A DNA stretch of 64,000 nt from Humulus lupulus (GCF_963169125.1 NC_084800.1:56280866-56344865), one strand, 5' to 3'. Counted from the stretch's first letter, positions 47,648 through 59,731 are shown. Numbers and translations are program-made. Notes: generated by a model not told the origin, from the sequence alone.

Positions 47648-49095
47648 CCCGGCTATACGAAGCCCTGCCAGTAAAGCCTCGTATTCGGCCTTATTGTTTG
47701 ATGCTTTGAAGTTAAATCTTAATGCAGAATGAAATCTGCTCCCTGCGGGGGTAATCAAAATGATTCCTGTCCCCGATCCATTTTCATTGGATGAGCCATC
47801 GACGTAAAGTTTCCACAGCTCGTGGGCCGGGGTTATAACTTCATCGTTGGTCATGCCAGTACATTCTACTATAAAGTCCGCCAACGCCTGTGCCCTAATG
47901 GTCGTCCTTGGGTGGTAGGTGATCTCGAACTGTCCGAGCTCAACCGCCCATTTAAGAAGTCGACCTGAAGCTTCTGGTTTAGACAAGACTTGCCTAAGTG
48001 GTCGATCAGTCAACACATGGATGGGATGCGCTTGAAAGTAGGGGCGGAGTTTATGAGATGAATGAATTAAACTAAGCGCTAGCTTCTCCATCAGGGGGTA
48101 TCTTGACTCTGCCCCCAGTAATCTTTTACTGATGTAGTAAACGGGTCTCTGTACCTTCTCTTCTTCTCGAACGAGTACTGCGCTTATTGCGTGTTCGGTG
48201 GTGGAAAGGTATAGGTACAGAACTTCTCCCGTTTCAGGTTTTGATAAGATAGGGGGTTCGGCGAGGTGCTTTTTAAGCTCCTGGAATGCCAGCTCGCACT
48301 CCTCTATCCATTCGAATTTCTTACGTCCCCTCAATAGGTTGAAAAACGGAAGACCACGGTCCGTAGATTTCGAGATGAATCTGCTTAGGGCCGCTATCCT
48401 ACCGGTCAAACTTTGGATATCTTTGTGTCTTCTAGGTGAGGGCATGTTAATCTGGGCCTGGATCTTGTCGGGGTTGGCCTCGATTCCGCGAGAGTTCACG
48501 ATAAAGCCCAGGAATTTTCCTGAAGATACCCCGAAAGTGCACTTCTGAGGATTTAGCTTCATGTTATACTTTCGGAGCACGCCGAAGCACTCTTCAAGGT
48601 CATCAGCATGGTTCTTGTTGAGTTGAGACTTAACAAGCATGTCATCAACATAAACCTCCATGTTGTTCCCTATTTGTTCTGAAAACATCATGTTCACGAA
48701 CCGCTGGTATGTGGCCCCAGCATTCTTGGGGCCGAATGGCATGACATTATAGCAGTATAGCCCCTTATCCGTTATGAAGCTCGTATGTTCTTGGTCGGGG
48801 GCACGCATGGGACTCTGGTTATATCCAGAATAGGCATCCATGAACGACATCAGTCCATGCCCCGCCGTGGCATCCACGAGCTGGTCGATCCTTGGTAATG
48901 GAAAACAATCCTTTGGGCAAGCTTTGTTGAGGTCTGAATAGTCAATACAGGTCCGCCACGTCCCATTGGGTTTTGGGACCAACACTGGATTGGCTACCCA
49001 GTCAGGGTAAAAGGCATCCCTAATGAATCGGTTTGCTTTTAACCTGTCCACCTCCTCCTTCAGTGCCTTCTCTCTGTCTTCGTCCAGCTGTCTTC
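47648..49095 (-). pseudogene. TAT gypsy: reverse transcriptase, RNase H, start of second RNase H
   Basis: RT starts after EEVDRLKANRFIRDAFYPDWVAN; motifs include WRTCIDYSDLNKACPKD, MPFGPKNAGATYQRF and the catalytic MEVYVDDMLVKS (intact). RNase H carries the LSTTEHAISAVLV and LTDRPLRQVL blocks. A second RNase H (KLYVDGSSNENGSGTG...NNKAEYEALL) follows. A TGA at about 49096 upstream replaces the expected Arg (CGA), and a TAG near 47647 replaces the expected Glu. Confidence 0.9.
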
Positions 49096-49228
49096 ACTTT
49101 TGTTGCTTCGGGGGGAAGCTTTTGTCTATATTTAGCATGTGGCTTGCTATATTCGGACTTATTCCCACCATGTCTGAATGTGACCATGCGAAGACATCCT
49201 GGTTCTTCTTTAAAAAGCAAATTAGTTG

Positions 49229-50110
49229 CTATTTTGTTTCATCTTGAAGGTATTTCCCAACCTTTACCTTTTTCGAGGGATCGATTTCCTCGAGCTGAAT
49301 TTCTTCGAGCTCTTCTAAGGGTTCGAGGTCGGCTTTCTCCTCAACCCTTGGATCGATCTCTTCATCAATTTCTAAGACCGTCCCATCTTTACTTTGAATA
49401 ATGACGAGTGCTTGTGCGCTCGTCTGTTTCTTTCCTCTCAGGGAAATGTTGTAGCATTCCCTCCCAGCTAATTGATCTCCCTTTAACGTTCCGACGCCGC
49501 TAGGGGTCGGGAACTTAAGGGCCAGATGCCTTACTAACTGCCCCCAGCCCAACCAGGGCAGGTCTCCCAAGCAACACATTGTAGGCTGAAGGTAGATCTA
49601 CTACCACGAACTCCATCATCTTGGTTGCCGAGACTGGGTAGTCTCCCAAGGTTACGGGGAGCTCGATGGATCCCATATAGGCGGTCCCTTCTCCTGAGAA
49701 GCCGTATAAAGTAGTTGCACACGCTTTCAGGTCGCGAAGGGAGAGTCCCATCTTCTCGAGGGTTGCTTTATAGAGAATGTTAACTGAGCTCCCATTGTTT
49801 ATGAGAACTCGGTGGACCCTTTTATTTGCCAGCTGGAGAGTGATGACCAGCGGATCATGGCGAGGGAACTAGACATGGGACGCGTCTTCCTCAGTAAAGG
49901 TTATTGGTTGGGATTCAATCCTCTGACTCTTTGGAGCTCTAGGTTCTGGTTCATAGGGAGACCCATCCCTAGTTTTTAGCTCGTTAACGTATCTCTTTTG
50001 GGCATTTCTCCCCATTCCTGCGGGATGAGGCCCTCCCGAGATGGTTATTACATCCTCTCCATCTATCGGCGGGGGCCTATCTTCTTCCCGAGCTCGAGAT
50101 TTATTGTTTT
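49229..50110 (-). pseudogene. TAT gypsy: aspartic protease and linker
   Basis: Minus strand reads LQLANKRVHRVLINNGSSVNILY at about 49780-49850, where the protease active site is normally DxGSS: the catalytic Asp is Asn. Flap and C-terminal blocks follow (LYGFSGEGTAYMGSIELPVTLGD; PSAYNVLLGRPAL). A TAG at 49869-49871 lies just upstream, and the linker (49579-49229) is acidic, ending in a stop. Confidence 0.75.
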
Positions 50111-50150
50111 GCGCGGGTTATGGTGCGGCTACTTTCTGGCTCGCGGCCGC

Positions 50151-51170
50151 CTAACTAGCACTCTGGTTCTTGACATATTGTCTGAAGTAACCTCTCGAGA
50201 TCAATCCTTCGATCTCGTCTTTCAGTTGTCGACATTCATCAGTAGTATGCCCGGTGTCTCTGTGAAATCGGCAATACTTGCTGGAGTCCCTCTTGGGCTT
50301 TTGATTTCTCATCGGGTCCGGACGCCTAAAGGGGACCTGGTTTTCATTGGCCAGGTATATGTTCTCCCGAGACTCGTTGAGCTCGGTGTATACTCTGTAC
50401 ACAGAGAAATATCTCTCCCCTTTCTTTTTCTTTCCTCCCTCGGCCTTGGGGTTACTCCCTTCGTTCTTTTTTCTCTTGGAGGGGTTTTCCACAACAGGCT
50501 TTGAAGCTACTGGGTCCACCGAGGATGAGGCAGAGTTGACGTTTATCATTGTAGTTTCGGGCTGGGAAGGCACATTAAGTGTCGACCTCGCTTCCTCTAC
50601 ATTGACAAACCTCTGCGCTCGTCTGTTAAACTCGGTTATGGACCTCACCGGTTTTCTTTGCATATCGTCCCAGAGGGCACTTCCTGGCATTACTCCGGCT
50701 TGGACAGCCATTAGGTGTCCACTGTCGTCTACGTTCCGAGCTCGGGAAACTTCCAGATTAAACCTTGTGAGGTAACTTTTTAACGTTTCACCCGGCTGTT
50801 GCCGAACGTTAGTTAGGGTTGATGCCTCAAGCCTAACCCCCTTCATGGCTCTGAACTGCTTCTTGAAGTCTTTAGACAGCTGCTCCCTAGAAGTTATTGA
50901 GTGTCTCTTATATTTTTCGAACCAGCTTTTGGCTGGTCCTGTCAATGATGCTGGAAATAACATGCATCTGAGCTCGTAACCCACGTTACTGGCTCTCATT
51001 ATGGTGTTGAACGTACTCAGATGACTGTACGGGTCGGTCTTTCCCTCAAACGTTGGGACGTGAGGGATCCCAAACCCTTGGGGAAATGGAGTGTTGGAAA
51101 TATGGGGAGCAAACGGCTCAAGCTCCTCATCAGAATCTTCATATCGATCGTGTTCTTGCTTGTTTTTCAA
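50151..51170 (-). pseudogene. TAT gypsy gag with zinc knuckle
   Basis: A 339-residue open stretch with the Retrotrans_gag pattern: YSHLSTFNTIMRAS, FPASLTGPAKSWFEKY, SYLTRFNLEVSRARN, then a basic linker and the knuckle YCRFHRDTGHTTDECRQLK (CX2H..GHX4C). The frame is intact here and is the best-preserved part of the element. Confidence 0.85.
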
Positions 51171-51233
51171 AAGCCTAAAGGCCTTTTCAAGCTGATCAAT
51201 TATTTCTTGGACTGGGTCCGCGAGGGGTACTGT

Positions 51234-52291
51234 CTAGAATCGGTTGTCGCCGATCACAATTCCAGGCTCGCGCCTCCGTAGGGGGCCTTGATGCCTATTC
51301 AAGCGATCCCTCAGGTTCGGGTTTACCGAGTTATCGTTACCCCGACTTTGATTCAGGTGTTCTCGCAGGTCGGAGCGATTCTGGCGGCTTCCAGTATTCT
51401 TACGGCCTCGATCATGCTTGCTGACCGATCTAGTATCCCCAAAGTCGTCACTAGTAAAACTTGTCGCATAGTTATTTCGAGATGGATCTTTTCTGTGCCG
51501 CCTCATTTCTGCTGTGTGGGACCGAGATGTTTGACTTCTCTCTGATAGAGCATCTCTACGCCTCTGGAAAGTTTCCCTGTTTCCTTGTCTCCTCCCTGTA
51601 CGCCTTTCGTCCTGATCTCGAACTGGTTGAGCATTCCTGCGAGGGGGCGAAGGGTATCTTATAGGTGATGGAGGGAACCGTATGGGTGACGGTGGCTGCC
51701 ATCCATTCCGCGCCCTGGACGGTCTGGAGTTTGCCCGAGATGGGTTAGTTGCATTTGGTGCGCTCCCAGGGACTTGAGTCCGAGCCTCTGTAGGGGCTCG
51801 ATTGTTCTCAGTTCCTGCAGGTACTTCCACAGGTGGATTAACCGAGGCCCTAGCCCGAGTACTTCTATGAGGCATAGGGGGAGCGGATGGCTCCGCTGGT
51901 GCCGGAGGTTGTACCGGCCTTCTTGTGGCAGCATCCTTCCGTGATGCCCACGGGGCCTGCGGGGAGGAACGTGCACGTCCCTCGGAGGAGGGGCTTGGTT
52001 TTCATGCGGAGGCGGGGGCTGAGCCACCTGCGCTTCTGCGGCTATCCTTGTTAACTCCTCATTCCGTTTGTTGGCCTCTGCCAACTGCTGTTTCAGTTGC
52101 CGGTTCTCAAGTTCCACAATGGGAACATACCGCTTAGGATTGTAATACATATCCTCATCCCTTGGTGGAGCAGGTGGTCCCCGAGAATCGGAAGATCCAC
52201 TTCTTTCTTCGACATCTGGGTTTTCCATTGGTTGTTTCCCAGGACGTCTTGGGTAATTCTCTTCAGGAGCATTCTGAGTATTAGCGGCCAT
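51234..52291 (-). pseudogene. TAT gypsy gag N-terminal region, frameshifted
   Basis: 52291-51659 begins MAANTQNAPEENYPRRPGKQ, is Pro/Arg-rich and contains a short coiled coil (ENRQLKQQLAEANKRNEEL). A frameshift near 51870 moves the sense to 51875-51234, an Arg/Ser-rich basic region. A stop at 51234 separates it from the main gag. Confidence 0.7.
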
Positions 52292-52321
52292 GACTTATTC
52301 AGGGACTGAATGCTTAAGGCT

Positions 52322-52340
52322 CTCAATGAAAGCACCAAAC
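52322..52340 (-). other. Primer-binding region of the TAT element
   Basis: Minus strand directly after the 5' LTR reads GTTTGGTGCTTTCATTGAG. The primer tRNA was not identified. Confidence 0.45.
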
Positions 52341-53134
52341 TGTTGACGCCGTTTTTCGTCAACAGTGAAAGAAGAGCACGAAAACAATAATAATTAATGC
52401 CAATAAAAATACGATAATACAAACGAGTTTTTTACGTGGTTCAGCAGTTAAATATGCCTAGTCCACGAGTCTTTGTTATTAAGCTTAAGATTATCTCTAA
52501 AAATTCTTCAAAGATGAATTCCCCAGAGTTTTCTCTTAAGATCACAAAAAATCGGTCATTTACAATGGTACATGACCTCTCTATTTATAGAGATGATTTC
52601 ATAATACTATCCCACATATTTCGGGTAGTTACTCTATATTTGCAAATAAATTAAATGGAATTAAATGCCTGCAATCCGATATAAAAGGAAACGTCCCCTG
52701 AAGACCAGGGGGCATATAACTAATCAAATAATATCCCTTGATTGTAGGGGATTTACAGTAATAAATGTAGACCGCGTCTCTTTATAGATGACTCATTAGG
52801 ATATTCAAAGTTATTATCCTATATCACCAAGGCCATATTCTCCCAGGTTTCTTACTGACTTTCGAGCTATAACATATCCCGAGGCCACATGACTTTGAGC
52901 TCGTACGCGCGTCAAGCTTGGAGCCCCTGATCTGAGGTCATCCTCGAGAACAGATGCACCTCGGGGTCTACCTTTCGAGCTTGTGAGGATTTCGAGGCTA
53001 CCATCTTCGAAGTCATCTCTGTTTCGCAGGCTCGATGTTTAGATTTCGCACATATTCCAGACTTTACGAGTTCATTCATTATGAATCCAGATTTCGAGGT
53101 CACAATTCTCATGGTTCGAAATCTGGGTATAACA
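52341..53134 (-). repeat. 5' LTR of the TAT gypsy element
   Basis: Starts TGTTGACGCCG and ends GGGTATAACA; matches 45574-46358 along its length. A 'tatttatagag' box on the + strand (52580-52590; 45817 in the other copy) may read as the TATA region on the minus strand (CTCTATAAATA). Confidence 0.9.
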
Positions 53135-53314
53135 ACTAACTTGCTCATCGGGATCGCCTCTCGTCGAGTAACCCAAATATATCCACATAATAATGTTGTC
53201 TCAATCACACAAACACATATTTAATATCTTTAACATGCAAACATAATTATATTATAATATAATTCACATAATAACTCAATTATTGCCTCCCGGCCCCCTA
53301 ATCCAGGCACTAAG
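53135..53314 (+). mobile_element. 3' fragment of a 2.3-kb-type gypsy LTR
   Basis: Carries 'atatatccacataataatg' and 'tcccggccccctaatccag', matching the 3' parts of 11086-13456 and 57377-59731. It stops at 53314 where a younger LTR of the same family starts. Confidence 0.7.
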
Positions 53315-55683
53315 TGTAATGCCCCGAATTCTCTGATGTGGTTTAATGGCGGGAATAGTAGGCCGGGAGGGCCATACTTGTTTAATTATGCCATTAAATG
53401 ATAAAATGCATGTATATGTAGATTATATTATAATATGATGTTAAATGCATGCATGTGAGTCCATATTTCTAATTACAGGGGTGTGATGGTAATTTGGCCC
53501 GTTGAGGGTAAATTGTATATTTGTATGCATGTCGGTGATATATGTTGAGACCACATTATGATGTGGGTTTGTTCGAGCCATTCGGCATGAGACGACCGTG
53601 GTATGTTAATTAGCGGTTTGGTCATAACAGGTTTAAGTCCGAGGCTAAGGAGGAGTCTCAGGGTGATTTTAATGATTAGAGCGTTATTGGGCATTAAAGG
53701 GTAACGAGATATGAATTATTGGTGTTTGGGGTTATCGAGATTAGCGGGAATTGGAGATCGTTAATTATGATTAACGAGATAGGTGGAAAATACCGATTTT
53801 ACCCTTGGGATGACTTTAGAAACCTTAAATGACCTAGGGGCATTTAGGTCATTTGGTTTGGATTTATATGAGGCTTTAGTTGGCTGTAGAAAAACAGAAC
53901 AAAACAGAGCAAAGAATTCTCCTTCCCGTACATCACCATCTCTTTGTCTTCCTTTGGAGTTTTTGAGCTCAAAGTGAGGAATCAAGCTAGGAGATCAAGG
54001 AGCTGAGTTCATAGGGTTAGTTCATCCATTGAAGGGGGTTTAATCTCAAGTTTGAGGTGAGTTTCAGCCATTAGTTTTCTGGTTTTACTCTTTTTTGGTT
54101 TAAGTTTTCAGCTTGTAATTTCCTCATGGATGGTTGGAATTAATGGAAGCTAGGTTGGTGTTTAACTTGGGTTTTGATGAGGGTGAGTTGTAGATGAAGT
54201 TTAGGGGTTGAATTGGGTGTTAGGTTGATGTTTGGGATTGGTTTGAAGGGTTGGTTTCAAGGAGAACGCAGGGGAAGAAATTCTGGTTCTTTACTGTTTT
54301 GCGTAATGAGCCGCGGCCCACGTTGCTTGGCAGGGAAGGCCGCCTCTGTCTGAGGGGCGAGCCGCGGCGCGGCTAGGGAGGGCCGCGGCCCATAGGGAAT
54401 TTTTGGCCAGAAGTGAGTTTTTAGCTTGGGGATTCAAGCCTTAGGCCTCGGGGTCGATCCTACTACCCGATTTAGTAGTGATTGATGTCTCGGAGGCTAG
54501 GTTTTGGTTTGGGAACCCTTTGTTATTCATTTTATTGATGAAATCCCATAATTGGTTATGACCAGGTAACCGCTAAAGGACCAGAAAGATTGATCGTTCT
54601 CAATGGTCGTTCTTTTATTCATTCTAGCTCGAACCAGAGGTAAGAAAATTGCACCCCATATGTGACATGCATGGTTATTCATGAGGCATGTTGGTCGTGT
54701 AAATATGGACATGGATTGAATAGTGAATGCTTAGCAAATGTTGCTCACTTGTGCATGGTACTGATTATTAGTCAGATTTGGCAAAGGTGCTAGTATCAAC
54801 TATGAAGCTGTGACTTATTAGTCAGGTTCGGCAGTGGTACTGGGCACTGGTCACATAGCGCTGACTCATTAGTCAGGACGGCCTTTGCGTGTTCCACGCA
54901 AGCCAATAAAGATTAGATCTAATCGACTTTCTGCATTGGATGACTCAAAGAGCATTAATGCCGGACCGACCTCAAGTTCGATGAATATTATAAGCGATTG
55001 TGTGGCTTACCCATCAGTCACTCATTTGTTAAGTTAGAGACTTACCCATCAGTCTCTCATTTGTGAAGGCTAGTGGCTTACCCAACAGCCACTCTTCTGT
55101 TTAATTTAGTGACTTGCTTGCCAGTCACTCAGTATGGTTTACCAGAACCTCAAGTGATATTCACTCATCTGTTTAAGAGCTATGAAATATGTGTGATTAT
55201 AATGATAATCCTTTGATATTGTTTATATACAATACTGTGTTTTCTTGTTGGGCTTTGGCTCATGGGTGCTATGTGGTGCAGGTAAAGGGAAAGAAAAGCT
55301 CACCCAGCCTTGAGTGGAGAGCTTAGGTGGTGATGTGTACATATGCGGCCGCTTGATCACCACGGCAAGGAGTTCTCAGAGGAACTAGGGGGTTTACCCT
55401 ATTTTTGCCGCTTAGGTCGGCAGGTTTGTAATTTTGGAACTGTAATGACCATTTTGAGTTGTAAATAACTTGTAAATCTTTTATGGGCCCATGAACAGTT
55501 TTATGTATTAAATAAAACACATCATTTCCTTTTATTGGTTTTCACCTTAGCCTGTTAATACCACTTAGAACATGTTTTTAACCAAAGGACTCAGGCAATG
55601 AGTCAAATTTTTGGTTCACCGTAACTGTTCTGGGGTAACCAGGGCTTTAAACTAAGCCACATTAGGAAATTTGGGATGTTACA
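53315..55683 (-). repeat. 3' LTR of the chromodomain gypsy element
   Basis: Minus strand TGTAACATCCC ... GAATTCGGGGCATTACA. Its place next to the polypurine tract fixes the sense strand for the whole 2.3-kb LTR family here. Contains a CCGCGGC-rich section (54310-54395) and the conserved block at about 55243-55290. Tandem variants of 'gtgacttacccatcagtcactcat' lie at about 54750-55140. Confidence 0.85.
54750..55140. repeat. Degenerate direct repeats within the LTR
   Basis: Variants of 'gactTATTAGTCAGg' (54770-54890) and 'ggcttacccatcagtcactcat' (55000-55135) recur in series. Confidence 0.6.
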
Positions 55684-55700
55684 ACTATCCCCTCCTTATA
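55684..55700 (-). other. Polypurine tract of the chromodomain gypsy element
   Basis: Minus strand reads TATAAGGAGGGGATAGT immediately before the LTR start. Confidence 0.8.
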
Positions 55701-55720
55701 GGAATTTTTTCCTCGAAATT

Positions 55721-56820
55721 TTACCTGAACAGCTCGGGATACTGATCTCGCATAGTTGACTCCAACTCCCAGGTTGCCTCCTCGACCTTGCTGTTCCTCC
55801 ATAATACATTCACTAAAGGTATAACTTTATTCCTTAGGACCTTGTCCTTCTTGTCTAATATCTGGATTGGCTGCTCCTCGAATGAAAAATCTGTCTGCAG
55901 CTCCAGATCATCATAACTTAGCACATGAGTCTCGTCAGAAGCATACTTCCGTAGCATCGAGATATGAAACACGTTGTGCACAACCGACAACGCCGGAGGT
56001 AATGCCAACCTATAGGCTACCTAACCGATTCTTTCCAGAATCTCAAATGGTCCTACGAATCTAGGGCTCAGCTTTCCCTTCTTGCCAAATCTTCTCACCC
56101 CTTTGAACGGTGAGACTCTAAGGAAGACATAGTCTCCCACCTGAAACTCCACGTTCCTACGCTTCAGATTCGCATAACTTCTCTGTCTACTCTGCAATGC
56201 GAGCATCCGAGCTCTGATCTTTTCTATAGCTTCATTGGTCCTCTGAACTGCCTCAGGACCCAAGTATCTGCGCTCACCCAACTCATCCCAATGAATAGAT
56301 GATCTGCACTTCCTACCATACAGCATCTCATAAGGAGTCACTCCTATGGTCGGCTGATAGCTGTTGTTGTAGGAAAACTCTATCAGAGGTAAATACTTAC
56401 TCCAAGATCCATCAAAATCCAGTACACATGCTCTCAGCATGTCCTCCAGTATCTGGATAGTCCTCTCAGACTGACCATCAGTCTGAGGATGATATGTTGT
56501 ATTGAACTTTAGTTGCGTGCCCATTGCCTTCTGCAAACTTCCCCAGAACTTGGAAGTAAAAGTTGGATCTCGATCTGACACGATCGACCTCGGAGCTCCA
56601 TGAAGACGTACTATCTCTTTAACATAGAGATCTGCATACTGGTCAACGGTATAGGTTGTCCTCACTGGTAGAAAGTGAGCATATTTAGTGTATTTGTTCA
56701 CTATCACCCATACTGAATCATGCTAACCCACTGTCTTAGGCAATCCCACCACAAAATCCATTGCGATGTCTTCATACTTCCACTCTGGAATGTCTAAGGG
56801 TTGTAATAATCCTGTAGGTC
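55721..56820 (-). pseudogene. Gypsy integrase core and chromodomain-like tail
   Basis: The integrase core is readable on the minus strand: [10 protein letters not shown] near 56750, then GAPRSIVSDRDPTFTSKFW (Asp-2), TTYHPQTDGQSERTIQ (Glu), and the GPFEILERIG block. After a TAG at about 56020 comes VVHNVFHISMLRKY, a Gln/Asp-rich segment and the chromodomain-like end VNVLWRNSKVEEATWE...YPELF. Further stops near 56725 and 56843. Confidence 0.9.
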
Positions 56821-56842
56821 TCTGATGTTCAGCTTTGATCTA

Positions 56843-57376
56843 CTAACACGTCAGACACTTGGCTGCATATTCAATTACATCACCCTTCATTCTCGGCCAC
56901 CAATACAAAGTTCTTAAGTCCTTATACATCTTGGTGGTACCGGGATGCAAGGAAAATGGGGTGGTAAGAGATTCATCCAGAATCTCTCGTCTAATAACAG
57001 CATCCATCAGAACACAAATCCGACCATTGTATCTTAGCAGGCCCATGTCAGATATAGAATAGTCCCTAGCTGCTCCAGCTAGAACATCCTCTCTAACCTT
57101 CACCAACTGTGGCTCTTGTAATTGACTCTCCTTTATCCTTTCTAGGAGAGTAGACTGCAGGGTAATGTTGGCCAACTGGCCAAGTACTAACTCAATCCCT
57201 GCTCTGGTCATATCCTCTACTAACTCCTTGGATATCTGTCTCACGCAATACAACTGCCCTGGACCTCTCCGACTTAGGGCATCAGCCACCACATTGGCTT
57301 TCCCTGGATGATAAAGAATATCACAATCATAGTCTTTCACCAATTCCAACCAACGCCTCTATCTCATATTCAAATC
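56843..57376 (-). pseudogene. Gypsy RNase H C-terminus and integrase zinc domain
   Basis: Starts just inside the solo LTR boundary with WLELVKDYDCDILYHPGKANVVADALSRR, the end of gypsy RNase H. The integrase HHCC site follows (HPGTTKMYKDLRTLYWWPRM...CLTC) before two in-frame TAG codons at 56837-56842. Confidence 0.9.
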
Positions 57377-59731
57377 TGTAACGCCCTGGTTACCCCATAA
57401 CAGTTACGGTGAACAATGAACCGGAAATTTGACTCGCTACCCGAGTCCTTTGGTTAAAAACGTGATCTAAGTGCTATTATCAGGTTAAGGTGAAAAACCA
57501 GTAAAAAGGAAAGGGTACATTTCATTAAGTAAATAAACTGCTCATGAGCCTTTTAAAATGTTTACAGGATGTCCATAATACAAAAGAGTCGCTACAGTTT
57601 CAAATTTACAACCCCCGCCGGCCTAAGCGGCAAAAATAGGGTAAACCCCTAGTCCCTCTGAGAACTCCTTGACCGTGGCAGTCAAGCGGCCCGATATGTA
57701 CACCACATCGCCCAAGCTCTCTACTCAGGGTTGGTTAAGCTTCTCTTTTCCTTTACCTGCACCACAAAGCACCCATGAGCCAAGGCATAGCAAGAAAACA
57801 CAATAAAGCATGACATAATATCAACAGCGATCATAATAACCACTCAGGACTACCAGTCCAAACAAATAGGTGACAATAGCCAAAAGTCACAATAATGAGT
57901 ACAACCTCCTCTAGCCATGTGACGATAGGGTCACCAGGGCTCAACTGACAAGTGGTTCTTTCATAAGTTTGATCAGGACAGGTGCAAGGTGATTAGTCAC
58001 CAACATAACCCTCCTCACGACTCTAGAGTCGAAGCTATGGACAACGTCCCTTAGCCACGTGACTAACGGTCACCGGGGTCATATACCTTGGCTATAGACA
58101 TCTGGTCGTAGACCAGGCAAGCGCTTATAAGTTCTTCGACCTTAGGGTCGGTCCCGCATTAATGCCATAGAGCCATTCAATGCGTGATCATCAACTTTAG
58201 AGTCGGTCTCTGACTAGTCAGTGTCTCAAACAGGTAATCAGCGTTCACTAGCATTTAAGATGCAATCTATGTCCACATATATCAACCAACATGCCTCAAT
58301 ATCAAGCCATGCATGTCATATACCTATACAAGGTGCAACCGTATTCATACACTGTTTTCTTACCTCTGGTTCGAGTGAGAATTATTATATGAACGACCCC
58401 TGAGAAAGATCAACCTTTAAATTCCTTGACGGTCACCTTGTCATAACCAAAATATAGGATTCATCAATAAAAATGATAACTGAGGGTTCCCAAACCAAAT
58501 TCCAGCCCCCGAGACATCAAATACTACCCAACCAGGTACTAGGTCCAACTCCGAGGCCTAAGGTTTGAATCCCCAAGCTAAAAACCACATTTTGCCAAAA
58601 TTGGCCTTAAGGGCCGTGGCCCTCCCCTGCTGCGCCGCGGCGCGCCCTCAAACAGAGAGGGCTCTCCCTCTGCCAGACGCCAAGGGCCGCGGCGCACCAC
58701 AGCCGCGCCGCGGCGCCCACCCCAGACCAGCAACCTACCATACACGAACCCAGTTTTTCCCCTGTGTTCTTTCCTCTCAAACCAGTCCCTCAAACCATCT
58801 CTAAACCTCCTCCAAACATATAATCAAACCCCCAAATAACACCCTTAGCTCACTCTCGTCAAATCCCAATCAAACTAACACTAAAACTCCCTTTGATTCT
58901 CACTTCCCACATTAAAATCATGAACTGAAAACCAAAAGTAAAACAGAGCACCAGCTGTGATAAATGACCAAAACTCACCTTGAAACCTGTTTTAAACCTC
59001 CCACACAAGCTAAATCAATTGCACCAACCCAGCCTTTAAGTTTCCCTTGGTTGAATCCACACCTAGAGCTCAAAACCTCAAAGGAGATAATGGAGGAAGT
59101 TGTGTACGGGAAGGATGAGGAAGTGTCTCTGTTTTGTTCTGTTTAAATCTACCACCTTCTACAGCCACTTACGTCACATATATCCACCCCTAAAATGACC
59201 AAATTACCCTTGAGCCATCTAAAGCTTCTCAAGCTATTCTAGGGGTAATATTGGTACTTCTCGCTTAACCCGTTAATCATAATTAACGCTTTCCAATTCC
59301 CGCTAATCTCAATATCCTCAAACACCAATAATTCATATCCCGTTACCCTAAAATCCCTGGTAACGCTATAATCATTAATATCACCCCGAGACTCACCCCG
59401 AGCCCCGAGCTCAAACCTGTTATGACCAAACCGATAAATCATGTTTAAAGATCATCTCATGTCGAAATACTCGAACCAATCCACATTATAATGTAGTCTC
59501 ACGATATATCATAAGCACGCAAACAAATATTCAATTATACCCTCAACGGGCCAAATTACCAAAACATCCCTATAAACAAATGTGGACTCACATGCATGCA
59601 TTTAACATCATATTATAATATAATTCTCATAAACGTGCATAAACACACTCAATGGAATAATTAAACAGTTATGGCCCTCCCGGCCTACTAATCCAGCCAT
59701 TAAACCATAATAGGGAATTCGGGGCATTACA
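57377..59731 (+). mobile_element. Solo gypsy LTR (2.3-kb family) inside gypsy RNase H
   Basis: Starts TGTAACGCCC and ends GAATTCGGGGCATTACA, with an exact 5-bp duplication AAATC (57372-57376 and 59732-59736). Opposite in orientation to the host element's own LTR but of the same family. Carries a CCGCGGC section (58613-58720) and the conserved block (about 57747-57800). ORFs within are not genes. Confidence 0.95.

Larger units (their letters stand above)
46890..53134 (-). mobile_element. TAT-lineage Ty3/gypsy element, truncated in integrase
   Basis: A 5' LTR (52341-53134) is followed on the minus strand by gag, protease, RT, RNase H, a second (archaeal-type) RNase H and the start of integrase. 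The second RNase H domain is the mark of the TAT (Ogre/Retand) lineage. The element ends inside integrase at about 46890-46900, where another LTR's tail begins; its own 3' LTR is missing. Stops in protease, RT and aRNase H show it is dead. Confidence 0.85.

Noticed and set aside
45574..53134. Reading 45574-46358 and 52341-53134 as the two LTRs of one TAT element
   Set aside because: The left LTR has its own exact CTTTA duplication, and the coding region ends about 0.5 kb before it inside a different LTR.
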